A stretch of DNA of 37,444 bases, taken from Clostridiales bacterium (GTDB taxonomy: Bacteria; Bacillota; Clostridia; Christensenellales; Borkfalkiaceae). Location: positions 1 through 37,444 of the forward strand of contig SVHJ01000011.1 of assembly GCA_015055835.1 (NCBI GenBank), in the 5' to 3' direction. This document shows positions 17,136-23,523 of the stretch, piece after piece (position 1 is the stretch's first letter; each line of letters begins with the position of its first letter). The notes beneath the pieces are model-generated. The model made no database searches, had not been told where the DNA came from, and saw nothing but the letters and a program-made list of their open reading frames with translations. Both the position numbers and the translations under genes were made by a program.

Positions 17136-17393
17136 TTTTTAAAATTTTTTTTGATTTTTTTAAAAAATTTTTAATAAAACTGCTTTTTTATTGTAAAAAA
17201 TAAGAATTTTTGCCTATTTTTATACTGTTTTTAAAAAAATTAAAGTGGTTAAAAAGTGGTCAGCCACTTTAAAAAATGCTTTTTAATGCAGAAAAAAAGC
17301 TTTATTTAACCCATTTAAAAAAAATTAGTGGTTAAAAAAAGCTTTTAATAAAGTTATAGTAGTTAAAAATGGTTAGTCTAAAAACAAAGGTGG
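17136..17393. other. A+T-rich intergenic region between murI and mraZ with dispersed AGTGGT units
   Basis: No open reading frame of note. It is dominated by A and T runs. Plus-strand AGTGGT occurs at 17244-17249 and 17255-17260 (11 bp apart) and at 17327-17332. AAAGTGG/CCACTTT forms a 7-bp inverted repeat with a 4-nt loop at 17254-17271. The hairpin might end murI transcription, or the units may be upstream MraZ sites. Neither is proven. Confidence 0.5.
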
Positions 17394-18098
17394 TCAATTT
17401 TTATATTTATGGTAAACTTGCATATTTTTTAGATAACTATCTCCTAAAAAAAAGATTTCAGGACAAAAGCATTTTGAAAGTAGAGAATTTTCCTCCAAAT
17501 AACTTTTTACTAAATTTGACGTATAGCTAATACCACTACAACTTTTTGCATTAAAATATTTTTCAATTTCTTCTTTTATAAAACCATAATGAGTACAACC
17601 TAAAACAATTTCATCAAACGGCTCATCAATCTCAATATGTTTTTTTAGGTCAATTTTATCTAATGAAAAGATGTTCTTTTCAATTTCCAGCGCTAAACCC
17701 TTACAAGGATAAACTGTTAAGTTTTTAGAATTAAAAAAATATTTACTTGTTCTATTTGTTGCAAGCAATATGCTTTTTTTATCTTTATTTACAGGAGGAA
17801 AAACACCAAACAAAGGTATTTTTACAAGGCTACTAATTTCATCAAAAAGAGTTACACTTAAAGTGTTACAACCCAAAACAATAGCTTTTACGTCATAGTT
17901 TAACAATTCTTTTAAAGTTCTTTCTACTAAAAATAAAAGTTCGTCTTTACTTTTATTACCATAAGGAACGTTTTTATTATCTCCAAAATAAATATAGTTT
18001 TCATTAGGGAGAGCCTTTTTTAATTCTTTTAATACGGCTATGCCCCCAACGCCACTATCAAAAACGCCTATTGGATTATTAAAACTGTTTTTTATCAT
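17394..18098 (-). CDS. murI: Glutamate racemase, MurI
   Basis: Cofactor-independent racemase that makes D-glutamate for peptidoglycan. The sequence shows IGVFDSGVGG with the catalytic Asp-Ser, YFGDNKNVPYGNKS, and the two catalytic cysteines in VLGCNTLS and VLGCTHYG. From ATG 18098 it is 234 aa, somewhat short for the family (about 250-270). An in-frame ATG at 18155 would add a hydrophobic 19-residue leader not seen in the family, so I reject that. No good ribosome site precedes either start. It lies upstream of the dcw operon on the same strand and supplies the MurD substrate. Confidence 0.92.
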   Translation of the reverse strand: MIKNSFNNPIGVFDSGVGGIAVLKELKKALPNENYIYFGDNKNVPYGNKSKDELLFLVERTLKELLNYDVKAIVLGCNTLSVTLFDEISSLVKIPLFGVFPPVNKDKKSILLATNRTSKYFFNSKNLTVYPCKGLALEIEKNIFSLDKIDLKKHIEIDEPFDEIVLGCTHYGFIKEEIEKYFNAKSCSGISYTSNLVKSYLEENSLLSKCFCPEIFFLGDSYLKNMQVYHKYKN

Positions 18099-18180
18099 AA
18101 TAAAAGATATGAAAACAATATTAAAAATAGTTAATAAAATAATATTTTGTATCAAATTAAAAATTTTTGATTAAAAATCC

Positions 18181-18209
18181 TTGATTATCTTTAATATTTA
18201 TGTTAAAAT
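18181..18209 (+). promoter_or_regulatory. Sigma-A promoter of rpsT
   Basis: TTGATT (18181-18186), a 17-nt spacer and TAAAAT (18204-18209), about 38 nt before the rpsT start. Confidence 0.65.
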
Positions 18210-18246
18210 ACATAAGATAAAAAAAGTCTTTAAGGAGATTATAAAA

Positions 18247-18516
18247 GTGCCAAACATTAAATCAGCTAAAAAGCGTGTATTAGTAAACAACACAAAGAAA
18301 GAAGAAAACAAAATGATTAAATCTCAAATTAAAACTGAAATCAAAAAGATTGAAGCTTTAGTTAAAGAAAATAAAATTGAAGAAGCAAAAGCACAATTAT
18401 CTGTAGCTTTCAAAGTTATTGATAGTGCATGCTCAAAGGGTATTCTTCATAAGAACAACGCTGCAAACAAAAAGGCTAAACTTTCTAAAAAAGTTAACGT
18501 AGTAGTTGACGCTTAA
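18247..18516 (+). CDS. rpsT: 30S ribosomal protein bS20
   Basis: Primary-binding protein of the small ribosomal subunit. The 89-aa basic helical protein opens with PNIKSAKKRVLVNN and ends with ANKKAKLSKKVN, both typical of bS20. The start is GTG at 18247, fixed by AAGGAG nine bases upstream and by the conserved N-terminus. The open frame continues further upstream but has no homology there. It is a single-gene unit divergent from murI, with a promoter at 18181-18209 and a terminator at 18538-18565. Confidence 0.97.
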   Translation: MPNIKSAKKRVLVNNTKKEENKMIKSQIKTEIKKIEALVKENKIEEAKAQLSVAFKVIDSACSKGILHKNNAANKKAKLSKKVNVVVDA

Positions 18517-18537
18517 TTAAAATTTATTAGTAAAAAT

Positions 18538-18565
18538 AAGCACACTATTTTTTAGTGTGCTTTTT
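18538..18565 (+). terminator. Intrinsic terminator of rpsT
   Basis: AAGCACACTA-TTTTT-TAGTGTGCTT followed by a T tract, 22 nt after the rpsT stop. The tRNA-Ser gene begins only about 12 nt later. Confidence 0.9.
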
Positions 18566-18577
18566 GCTTTATCTTTT

Positions 18578-18667
18578 GGAAGCGTACCGAAGTGGTCATA
18601 ACGGGCGCGACTCGAAATCGTGTTGCCCTTTTTGGGCCCGTGGGTTCAAATCCCACCGCTTCCGCCA
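18578..18667 (+). tRNA. tRNA-Ser (anticodon CGA)
   Basis: A 90-nt class II tRNA. The acceptor is GGAAGCG/CGCTTCC with discriminator G and encoded CCA. The anticodon stem CGCGA/TCGTG surrounds loop CTCGAAA (anticodon CGA). There is a long variable arm with GCCC...GGGC, and a T arm GTGGG-TTCAAAT-CCCAC. It lies directly after the rpsT terminator with no obvious room for a promoter, and is followed by its own terminator and a chain of related repeats. Confidence 0.97.
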
Positions 18668-18671
18668 CGTT

Positions 18672-18703
18672 AAAACAAGCCAAAGTTTTTGGCTTGTTTT
18701 TTA
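18672..18703 (+). terminator. Intrinsic terminator after tRNA-Ser
   Basis: AACAAGCCAAAG-TTTT-TGGCTTGTTTTTT starts a few bases after the CCA end of the tRNA. Confidence 0.88.
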
Positions 18704-18716
18704 TATTTGTTTATTA

Positions 18717-18762
18717 GGGATTTGAACGGGTAGGCAGTCGCAACTTAAAAATTTGTTTTTTT
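18717..18762 (+). repeat. 46-nt direct repeat, copy 1
   Basis: Identical over 46 nt to 18912-18957, at an offset of 195 nt. It begins GGGATTTGAACGGGTAGGC and ends in a T run. It forms the 5' end of the structured element. Confidence 0.95.
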
Positions 18763-18839
18763 TGATATAGTTGCGACCAAACAGTAGATACCTACTGTTT
18801 GCTACCCAGGCGTGATAGTGAAGCGTTAGCGAAACGGAG

Positions 18840-18860
18840 CAAATCCCACCGCTTCCGCCA
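18840..18860 (+). repeat. Duplicated tRNA-Ser 3' end (21 nt)
   Basis: Exact copy of the last 21 nt of tRNA-Ser(CGA), including CCGCCA, at an offset of 193 nt. The rest of the tRNA is absent. Such pairs are typical of insertion at tRNA genes, but no integrase is near and the interval is under 200 bp. Confidence 0.93.
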
Positions 18861-18893
18861 AAAAAGCCATTGCTTATGCAAATGGCTTTTTAT
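18861..18893 (+). terminator. Hairpin terminator following the duplicated tRNA end
   Basis: AAAAAGCCATT-GCTTATGC-AAATGGCTTTTTATTTTTT directly follows CCGCCA, the same arrangement as after the real tRNA but with unrelated stem sequence. Confidence 0.8.
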
Positions 18894-18911
18894 TTTTTAG
18901 TAAAATTTTAT

Positions 18912-18957
18912 GGGATTTGAACGGGTAGGCAGTCGCAACTTAAAAATTTGTTTTTTT
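18912..18957 (+). repeat. 46-nt direct repeat, copy 2 (truncated element)
   Basis: Second copy of the element's 5' end. The structured remainder is missing. The repeat runs into the convergent gene at 18940-19662 and supplies its last five codons and stop. Confidence 0.93.
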
Positions 18958-19662
18958 ATTAAAAATTTTTGATACCTTTTCAAATTTTTTGTTTATTTTT
19001 TCCGTATTTTTTAAACATATTATAAAAGCAACTATTAAAACAACTAAAATTGCGCCTAAAACTACAAGTCCCCAGCCGTGAAAAGGTATAACCTCTCCTG
19101 ACACAAATAAAAGAGTACCTCCTATTGATGTTATTCTAGTTATCCCTTGAATTATCATAAACTCTAGCACCGTAATTGGCAAAATCCCAGCTAGCGAGCA
19201 AAGTAAGTCATCAGGAAAAAGTGGAAGTAGAAACATAAAAAATAATAAAACCTTTTCCTTTCCTTTTAATTTCTTTATCCACCTATTCGCCTCTTCCTTA
19301 CTTCCGGCAAGCCAATTTATAAAAGGTCTACCTATCCATTTACCTAAAAAATAAGCAAACATACCACCCAAAAACATTCCTATATAAGAATATAAAAAAG
19401 ATAGCCAAAAACCAAACAAATAGTTTCCCACAAGTATAGTTACCGTACCTGGTATTGGAATAAAAGTTACCTGTAAAAAGGATACTAAGACAAAAACAAG
19501 TGGCGCTATTACCCCCGTTTTTTCAATTTTAAGTTGCAGTTCTTCCTTGCTAATTTTAGTCCAACCCAAAAAATAAAAAATTAAATAAATTACCCCTAAA
19601 AAAATGCCAGCAAAAATTAGCGATATAATAAGTTTTTTTATAGTAGTTTTTTTGTTTTGCAT
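18940..19662 (-). CDS. TVP38/TMEM64 (SNARE-associated, DedA-like) membrane protein
   Basis: A 240-aa integral membrane protein of the VTT/DedA superfamily, whose members are linked to lipid scrambling or membrane homeostasis. There are about five hydrophobic segments. The family core is GTVTILVGNYLFG...GMFLGGMFAYFLGKWIGRPF (about residues 72-110), followed by PLFPDDLLCSLAGI. ATG 19662 has AAGGTG upstream. The last five codons and the stop lie inside the 46-nt repeat at 18912-18957, so the original C-terminus may have been altered. The substrate is unknown and context does not help, as neighbours are unrelated. Confidence 0.87.
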   Translation of the reverse strand: MQNKKTTIKKLIISLIFAGIFLGVIYLIFYFLGWTKISKEELQLKIEKTGVIAPLVFVLVSFLQVTFIPIPGTVTILVGNYLFGFWLSFLYSYIGMFLGGMFAYFLGKWIGRPFINWLAGSKEEANRWIKKLKGKEKVLLFFMFLLPLFPDDLLCSLAGILPITVLEFMIIQGITRITSIGGTLLFVSGEVIPFHGWGLVVLGAILVVLIVAFIICLKNTEKINKKFEKVSKIFNKKTNF

Positions 19663-19720
19663 AATAAAACACCTTTTTATTTATGGTTGACATTTTTATT
19701 AGGTTTTATTATACGTAAAT

Positions 19721-19750
19721 AAAAAAGCCTAACTTTTCGTTAGGCTTTTA
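19721..19750 (-). terminator. Terminator of the AlsT-type carrier gene
   Basis: AAAAGCCTAAC-GAAAA-GTTAGGCTTTTTT on the minus strand, 12 nt beyond the stop at 19763. The hairpin is symmetric and could also act on the plus strand. Confidence 0.88.
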
Positions 19751-19762
19751 ATTTCAATTTAT

Positions 19763-21295
19763 TTAGTTCATACCGTTTTCGATATCTTTAATAAATTCTT
19801 CATTTTGTTCTTCATAAGCTGAAAGCATTGGTTTTACGTCTAAACCTTTCTTTCTATCATAATAGTTTTTAGTTAACTTAACGATAGTTCCACTAAGTAG
19901 TATTACTGCAACTAAGTTAGGAAGCGCCATTAAGCCGTTAAACGTATCGTCAATATCCCAAATAAGTTCACCGTGAATTACTGCTGATGCAACGATTAAA
20001 AGAACGAATATAATTTTGAAAACAAGAACACTTATCTTTTGTCCTTTTTCTTTTAAGCCTTGGAAACAGTATTCCGTTGCCTTTTCACCATAATATGACC
20101 AAGCAATAATAGTAGTGAAAGCAAATAGTGGTAAAATTACGCAGAAGCATACTGTACCAAACGTACCAAAGTTAGATGAGAAGGTTGATAATACAAGATC
20201 AGTATCTACGTCATTTACACCGGCTTGAAATTGAGCCATTGCGTTATATAATTCACCATTTGCAACGTTTGTAGTTAATACAACTAATGCAGTTATAGTA
20301 CAAATAACGAAAGTATCTAGGAATACTTCAAATACACCCCATAAACCTTGTTTAACAGGTTCACGAGTTTCAGATGCGCTGTGTGCGATAACTGATGAAC
20401 CAAGACCTGCTTCGTTTGAGAAAACACCTCTTGCCATACCTTTTTGAATAACTTTTGCAAATGCATAACCAGCAATACCACCTGCTGCAGCCTTAAAACT
20501 AAAAATGTTTTTAAAGATAAGGCTAAACGCTTCAGGAATAGCAGTAACGTTCATAAAGATACCAGTAATTGCTAAAATTAAGAAAATTATAGTCATAAAT
20601 GGAACTAAAATTGAAGCAACCTTACCAATTCTTTTGATACCACCGATAATAACTAATGCAGTAATTACTGCAACAATAATACCAATAATAAGTTTAACCG
20701 TTGTTGGATCCATTGCTACGTTAAGTGAACCAGCAATAGTTGATGAAATTTTGTTCGTTTGAACACCACTCATACCAACTGCTGCTATCATACAGAATAC
20801 TGCGGCAATATAGCCAAGCCATTTCCAACCCAAACCTTTATCAATATACCAGAAAGCACCACCAGAGAAGCTGCCCTTCTTATCCTTTTTTCTATAGTAT
20901 AAACCTAAAACATTTTCACCATAGTTTGTTACCATACCAAAGAACGCTGAAATCCACATCCAGAAAACTGCACCAGGTCCACCACCTAAAATAGCAGACG
21001 TTGTACCGATAATATTACCAGTACCTACAGTACCTGAAATCGCTGAACAGAAAGCTTCAAATTGTGAAATTGAATTTTCTTTCTTATCCTTCTTTTCCTT
21101 TTTACCAATCGACTTTATTGTAGGAACGATTGTTGACTTAACAGAGTCACCAAACTTTCTTACTTGAAGTGCTTTTGTTCTAATAGTTAAAAGTAAGCCC
21201 GTACCAATAATAAGAATGATCATAGGCCAACCCCAAACTACACCGTTAATAGCGCTATTAACCTTTTCAATAACGGCAATAATTTTGTCCCACAT
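19763..21295 (-). CDS. Sodium:alanine/glycine symporter, AGCS family (AlsT-like)
   Basis: A 510-aa secondary transporter that takes up glycine or alanine with sodium. It has about eleven membrane helices. Family signatures include GTGNIIGTTSAILGGGPGAVFWMWISAFFG (about residues 96-125), GGAFWYIDKGLGWKWLG and the helix with FSNEAGLGSSVIAHSAS (about 289-305). ATG 21295 has AAAGGAG upstream. The tandem glycine riboswitch in its leader points to glycine as the physiological substrate. It is a single-gene unit with its own promoter and terminator. Family call is certain, substrate is inferred from the riboswitch. Confidence 0.95.
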   Translation of the reverse strand: MWDKIIAVIEKVNSAINGVVWGWPMIILIIGTGLLLTIRTKALQVRKFGDSVKSTIVPTIKSIGKKEKKDKKENSISQFEAFCSAISGTVGTGNIIGTTSAILGGGPGAVFWMWISAFFGMVTNYGENVLGLYYRKKDKKGSFSGGAFWYIDKGLGWKWLGYIAAVFCMIAAVGMSGVQTNKISSTIAGSLNVAMDPTTVKLIIGIIVAVITALVIIGGIKRIGKVASILVPFMTIIFLILAITGIFMNVTAIPEAFSLIFKNIFSFKAAAGGIAGYAFAKVIQKGMARGVFSNEAGLGSSVIAHSASETREPVKQGLWGVFEVFLDTFVICTITALVVLTTNVANGELYNAMAQFQAGVNDVDTDLVLSTFSSNFGTFGTVCFCVILPLFAFTTIIAWSYYGEKATEYCFQGLKEKGQKISVLVFKIIFVLLIVASAVIHGELIWDIDDTFNGLMALPNLVAVILLSGTIVKLTKNYYDRKKGLDVKPMLSAYEEQNEEFIKDIENGMN

Positions 21296-21320
21296 AATAT
21301 TTCTCCTTTGTTTTTTTCAT

Positions 21321-21350
21321 AAAAAAAGAGCTAAACAATAAGTTTAACTC
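21321..21350 (-). terminator. Expression-platform terminator of the glycine riboswitch
   Basis: On the minus strand GAGTTAAAC-TTATT-GTTTAGCTC (one G-U) followed by seven T, shortly before the carrier gene. TAGCTC in the stem is complementary to GAGCTA in the P1 3' strand of aptamer 2. Confidence 0.88.
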
Positions 21351-21404
21351 CGCGCACAGTACAATACTCGCCACGTTTTACGAAAACGCAACAAATATTA
21401 AAAC

Positions 21405-21575
21405 ATAGCTCCGTCCATTTGCCTGAGAGATTTTCGTCTATAAAAAACGCTTTGCCCCTTCGGCAGCCTTAATGACTTCTCCGGAGTGCTATCAAAATAC
21501 AGTTCCTGTTTTTATAAAAACACCTGAGAGTGTTACTCCTTCGGTCATTCCTTTCAAGGAATATCTCCTGCATTT
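21405..21575 (-). promoter_or_regulatory. Tandem glycine riboswitch
   Basis: Two aptamers follow each other on the minus strand. The first (about 21499-21570) reads GGAGATATT...GACCGAAGGAGTAA...CTCTCAGGTG. The second (21405-21492) reads ATAGCACTCCGGAGA...GCTGCCGAAGGGGCAA...CTCTCAGGCAAATGGAC-GGAGCTAT. Both contain the conserved CCGAAGG-G and CTCTCAGG blocks. P1 of aptamer 2 pairs ATAGC-CTCC with GGAGCTAT. The same GAGCTA can pair with TAGCTC of the terminator, so glycine binding would favour termination (an OFF switch). Confidence 0.94.
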
Positions 21576-21603
21576 ATCAAATAGCTCTTATTTATTTTTC
21601 AAT

Positions 21604-21632
21604 ATTATACAACTTTATACAAAAAAAGACAA
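21604..21632 (-). promoter_or_regulatory. Sigma-A promoter of the glycine-riboswitch leader
   Basis: TTGTCT (21627-21632), a 17-nt spacer and TATAAT (21604-21609) on the minus strand, just upstream of aptamer 1. Confidence 0.75.
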
Positions 21633-21633
21633 A

Positions 21634-21658
21634 TAAAAAAAGGCTATTTTTCAAGCCT
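21634..21658 (-). terminator. Terminator after the P-loop ATPase gene
   Basis: On the minus strand AAAAGGCT-TGAAAAAT-AGCCTTTTTTT, immediately after the stop of the gene at 21662. Confidence 0.75.
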
Positions 21659-21661
21659 TTT

Positions 21662-22687
21662 TCAAGTTTTTTTAATTTTTTCTTCAATTTCACCTATAAT
21701 TTTTTCTTCCAAAAGGTTTAAGCCGTCAAAATTCATATTTTTTATATAAAACTTTTCAATTTCTTGATGGGCTTTTCTTGCTTTTCCTAAATAAAAATTT
21801 GCTTTTTTAATAAAGGCAAATATCTGCTTTTGGTTTTGTTCACTTATTTTTCTTTTCTCACTAGCCGGTTGAAGATAAACCTTTTCTTTTATTAAAACGT
21901 CAATACTATCTAAATACAAACTTTCAATTAAATTACTATCCAAGTTGTCGCAAAAAACGGTTACATCTACACCTAATTCAAGCAAGTTTTGTAACAACAC
22001 TTCTAAAACTTTTTGATTTTGAGTTTTATTTCCCTCTATATAAACTACTTCTTTATAAGCATTCATTTTTTCAAAGGGATTTTCTTCTAAGGAAAGTATG
22101 TTGGAAAAAAGTTTTCTATTTAACCCTCTTTTTACACCATAATCAAGCCCTTTTAATCTTAAATTAGCAATAAGTTGTTCTGCCTTAAATAAAACTTCCT
22201 TTTCATTTACGCTATATTGAAGTTCTTTATTATTTAAATCATATAAAACTCCAGCACATTTTATATATTGATTAGCAATACCGTAATAATTTTTCTTTTT
22301 CTTTAACTGTTTTTCAATTTCATTTTTATTTAATATGATTTTATCGCTGACAAATTCGCCAACGTTTAATATTTTTCCATTTAACCCAACGGCTCCTACT
22401 TCAACAACGTGTGGATTAGTTCCGTCAACTATTGCAATATTATAATCTTTAAGTCTAACCCCGTCTAAACTTTCTTTATCAAAAGAACAGTGAAAATATT
22501 CAATATTTAACCCTTTATTGAAAAAATATTCCCCTACTTTTTTCATAAAAGTACTTTTTCCCGTTCCTGCACCACCTTTTAATACGTAAGTAAACCCACT
22601 AAACCTTGGGTCGATTATATTATCAAAAAAATTTATAAACCCATCTTTAGTATTTGATGCCGAAAAATAATGTTTAATTTTGTTCAT
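21662..22687 (-). CDS. Duplicated P-loop ATPase of a clostridial spore-former family (PRK06851-like)
   Basis: A 341-aa cytoplasmic protein of unknown function. The N-terminal half has a clear Walker A, GGAGTGKST (residues 38-46), then NIEYFHCSFDKESLDGV and AIVDGTNPHVVE. I recognise this layout from a family of hypothetical ATPases in spore-forming Clostridia, whose C-terminal half repeats the fold. Here the second half keeps the pattern (VVYIEGNKTQNQKVLEVLL then LGVDVTVF), but its P-loop has lost the GKS/T, so only the first site should bind nucleotide. ATG 22687 has AAGGAG upstream. It is divergent from dpaA-dpaB with 59 bp between, so shared sporulation control is plausible. Confidence 0.75.
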   Translation of the reverse strand: MNKIKHYFSASNTKDGFINFFDNIIDPRFSGFTYVLKGGAGTGKSTFMKKVGEYFFNKGLNIEYFHCSFDKESLDGVRLKDYNIAIVDGTNPHVVEVGAVGLNGKILNVGEFVSDKIILNKNEIEKQLKKKKNYYGIANQYIKCAGVLYDLNNKELQYSVNEKEVLFKAEQLIANLRLKGLDYGVKRGLNRKLFSNILSLEENPFEKMNAYKEVVYIEGNKTQNQKVLEVLLQNLLELGVDVTVFCDNLDSNLIESLYLDSIDVLIKEKVYLQPASEKRKISEQNQKQIFAFIKKANFYLGKARKAHQEIEKFYIKNMNFDGLNLLEEKIIGEIEEKIKKT

Positions 22688-22711
22688 TCTTTATTTTCTC
22701 CTTTTTTGTTT

Positions 22712-22741
22712 TTCACATATTTTAATTTACCTTTATATAAT
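22712..22741 (+). promoter_or_regulatory. Possible promoter giving a leaderless dpaA transcript
   Basis: TTCACA (22712-22717), an 18-nt spacer and TATAAT (22736-22741). The predicted start point falls on the dpaA ATG at 22747, and no ribosome site is visible. CATATTTTA at 22715-22723 also resembles a sigma-K -10 element, but no AC lies at the proper -35 distance. Confidence 0.4.
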
Positions 22742-22746
22742 ATTGT

Positions 22747-23523
22747 ATGAGAATTTTATTTGATTATTTCATTGATTTAAGTGATAAACGCAACCAACTA
22801 ATAAAAGAATATTTATTAAAAAAAGGCGAAAAAGTCTTTGCGTATCAAAAAGAAAATATACATGCTAAAGAAAATTCTGTTTTTATATTTCCACCTAGTA
22901 AAAAATTCTTATTAGAAGAAATACACTCTTTACCTAATAATATAATCATTTTTTCAGGAAATATTAATAATGAAATTAAAAGCCTATTTGATAAAAAAGG
23001 TATAACTTATTTTAACTTTTTAGAAGATGAAGAGTTTACCTATAAAAATGCACTTTTAACAGCAGAAGGTACCCTTTCAATAATTCTTTCAAAAAGCAAT
23101 AAGTCTATTTTTGAAAAAGAAATTTTAATTTTAGGATTTGGAAGAATAGGAAAAGCCCTTTCTTTTTTACTTTCAAAATTAAACGTCAACTTTTCAATTG
23201 CTACTTTTAATCAAAAAGAGTATGACGAAAGTATTATTTATACAAAAAACAGGTTTTTTGAAAAAAGTTTCGATAACTTTTTAAATAAATATGACGTTAT
23301 TATAAATACGATACCTAAAGAATTTTTTACCACTGATGAAGTAAATAAAATTGATAAAAACGCTCTTTTCATTGAACTTGCCTCTATCTCTTCCATCAAT
23401 GAAAGTATTGAAAAACAATTTATATATGAACATGCAAGTGGTTTACCCCAAAAAACCACCCTTATTACTGCCACTAATATTATGATAGAACAACTGGAGA
23501 AAAAATTATGGAAAAAACTGTAA
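22747..23523 (+). CDS. dpaA: Dipicolinate synthase subunit A
   Basis: NAD(P)-binding subunit of the enzyme that oxidises the DapA product to dipicolinic acid, the Ca-chelating core solute of endospores; expected in the mother cell. The 258-aa protein has a divergent N-terminal domain, then a Rossmann fold with ILGFGRIGKALSFLLSKL (about residues 128-145), DVIINTIPKEFF, FIELASI and HASGLPQKTT, as in SpoVFA/DpaA. It is shorter than the roughly 295 aa of bacilli. It overlaps dpaB by 16 nt. No ribosome site precedes ATG 22747. The pairing with a flavoprotein-like partner makes the call strong. Confidence 0.9.
   Translation: MRILFDYFIDLSDKRNQLIKEYLLKKGEKVFAYQKENIHAKENSVFIFPPSKKFLLEEIHSLPNNIIIFSGNINNEIKSLFDKKGITYFNFLEDEEFTYKNALLTAEGTLSIILSKSNKSIFEKEILILGFGRIGKALSFLLSKLNVNFSIATFNQKEYDESIIYTKNRFFEKSFDNFLNKYDVIINTIPKEFFTTDEVNKIDKNALFIELASISSINESIEKQFIYEHASGLPQKTTLITATNIMIEQLEKKLWKKL

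Larger units (their letters stand above)
18717..18860 (+). repeat. Structured palindromic element ending in a duplicated tRNA-Ser 3' end
   Basis: Nested inverted repeats suggest a folded, multi-branched RNA or DNA cruciform. GGGATTTG (18717-18724) pairs with CAAATCCC (18840-18847), and GGGTAG (18728-18733) with CTACCC (18802-18807). Inside these, GTCGCAACT (18737-18745) pairs with AGTTGCGAC (18769-18777), and AAACAGTAG (18779-18787) with CTACTGTTT (18792-18800). The 5' end is the reverse complement of the tRNA-Ser T arm. The 3' end (18840-18860) repeats 21 nt of the real tRNA-Ser 3' end (18647-18667). No ORF. A terminator follows directly. Confidence 0.75.

Noticed and set aside
17140..17240. 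Possible replication origin or AT-rich unwinding region
   Set aside because: There are A/T runs but no DnaA boxes and no dnaA or dnaN neighbour.
17258..17268. 11-mer GGTCAGCCACT shared between the murI-mraZ spacer and the element at 37314-37324
   Set aside because: No similarity extends beyond the 11 bases. It is probably chance or a by-product of similar hairpins.
18099..18155. Longer MurI with a hydrophobic N-terminal leader
   Set aside because: The leader has no ribosome site and no family counterpart. Conserved sequence starts just after ATG 18098.
18181..18246. Upstream extension of the bS20 reading frame
   Set aside because: It covers the promoter and leader. The GTG at 18247 has a strong ribosome site and the conserved N-terminus.
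18640..18960. Attachment site of a prophage or genomic island at tRNA-Ser
   Set aside because: The 21-nt duplication is only 193 bp from the tRNA and no integrase or cargo gene is present. A small structured repeat family fits better.
22711..22723. Sigma-K promoter for dpaA from CATATTTTA alone
   Set aside because: The -10-like string fits, but no AC occurs 16-17 nt upstream and the region is almost only A and T. It is kept only as a remark on the promoter entry.
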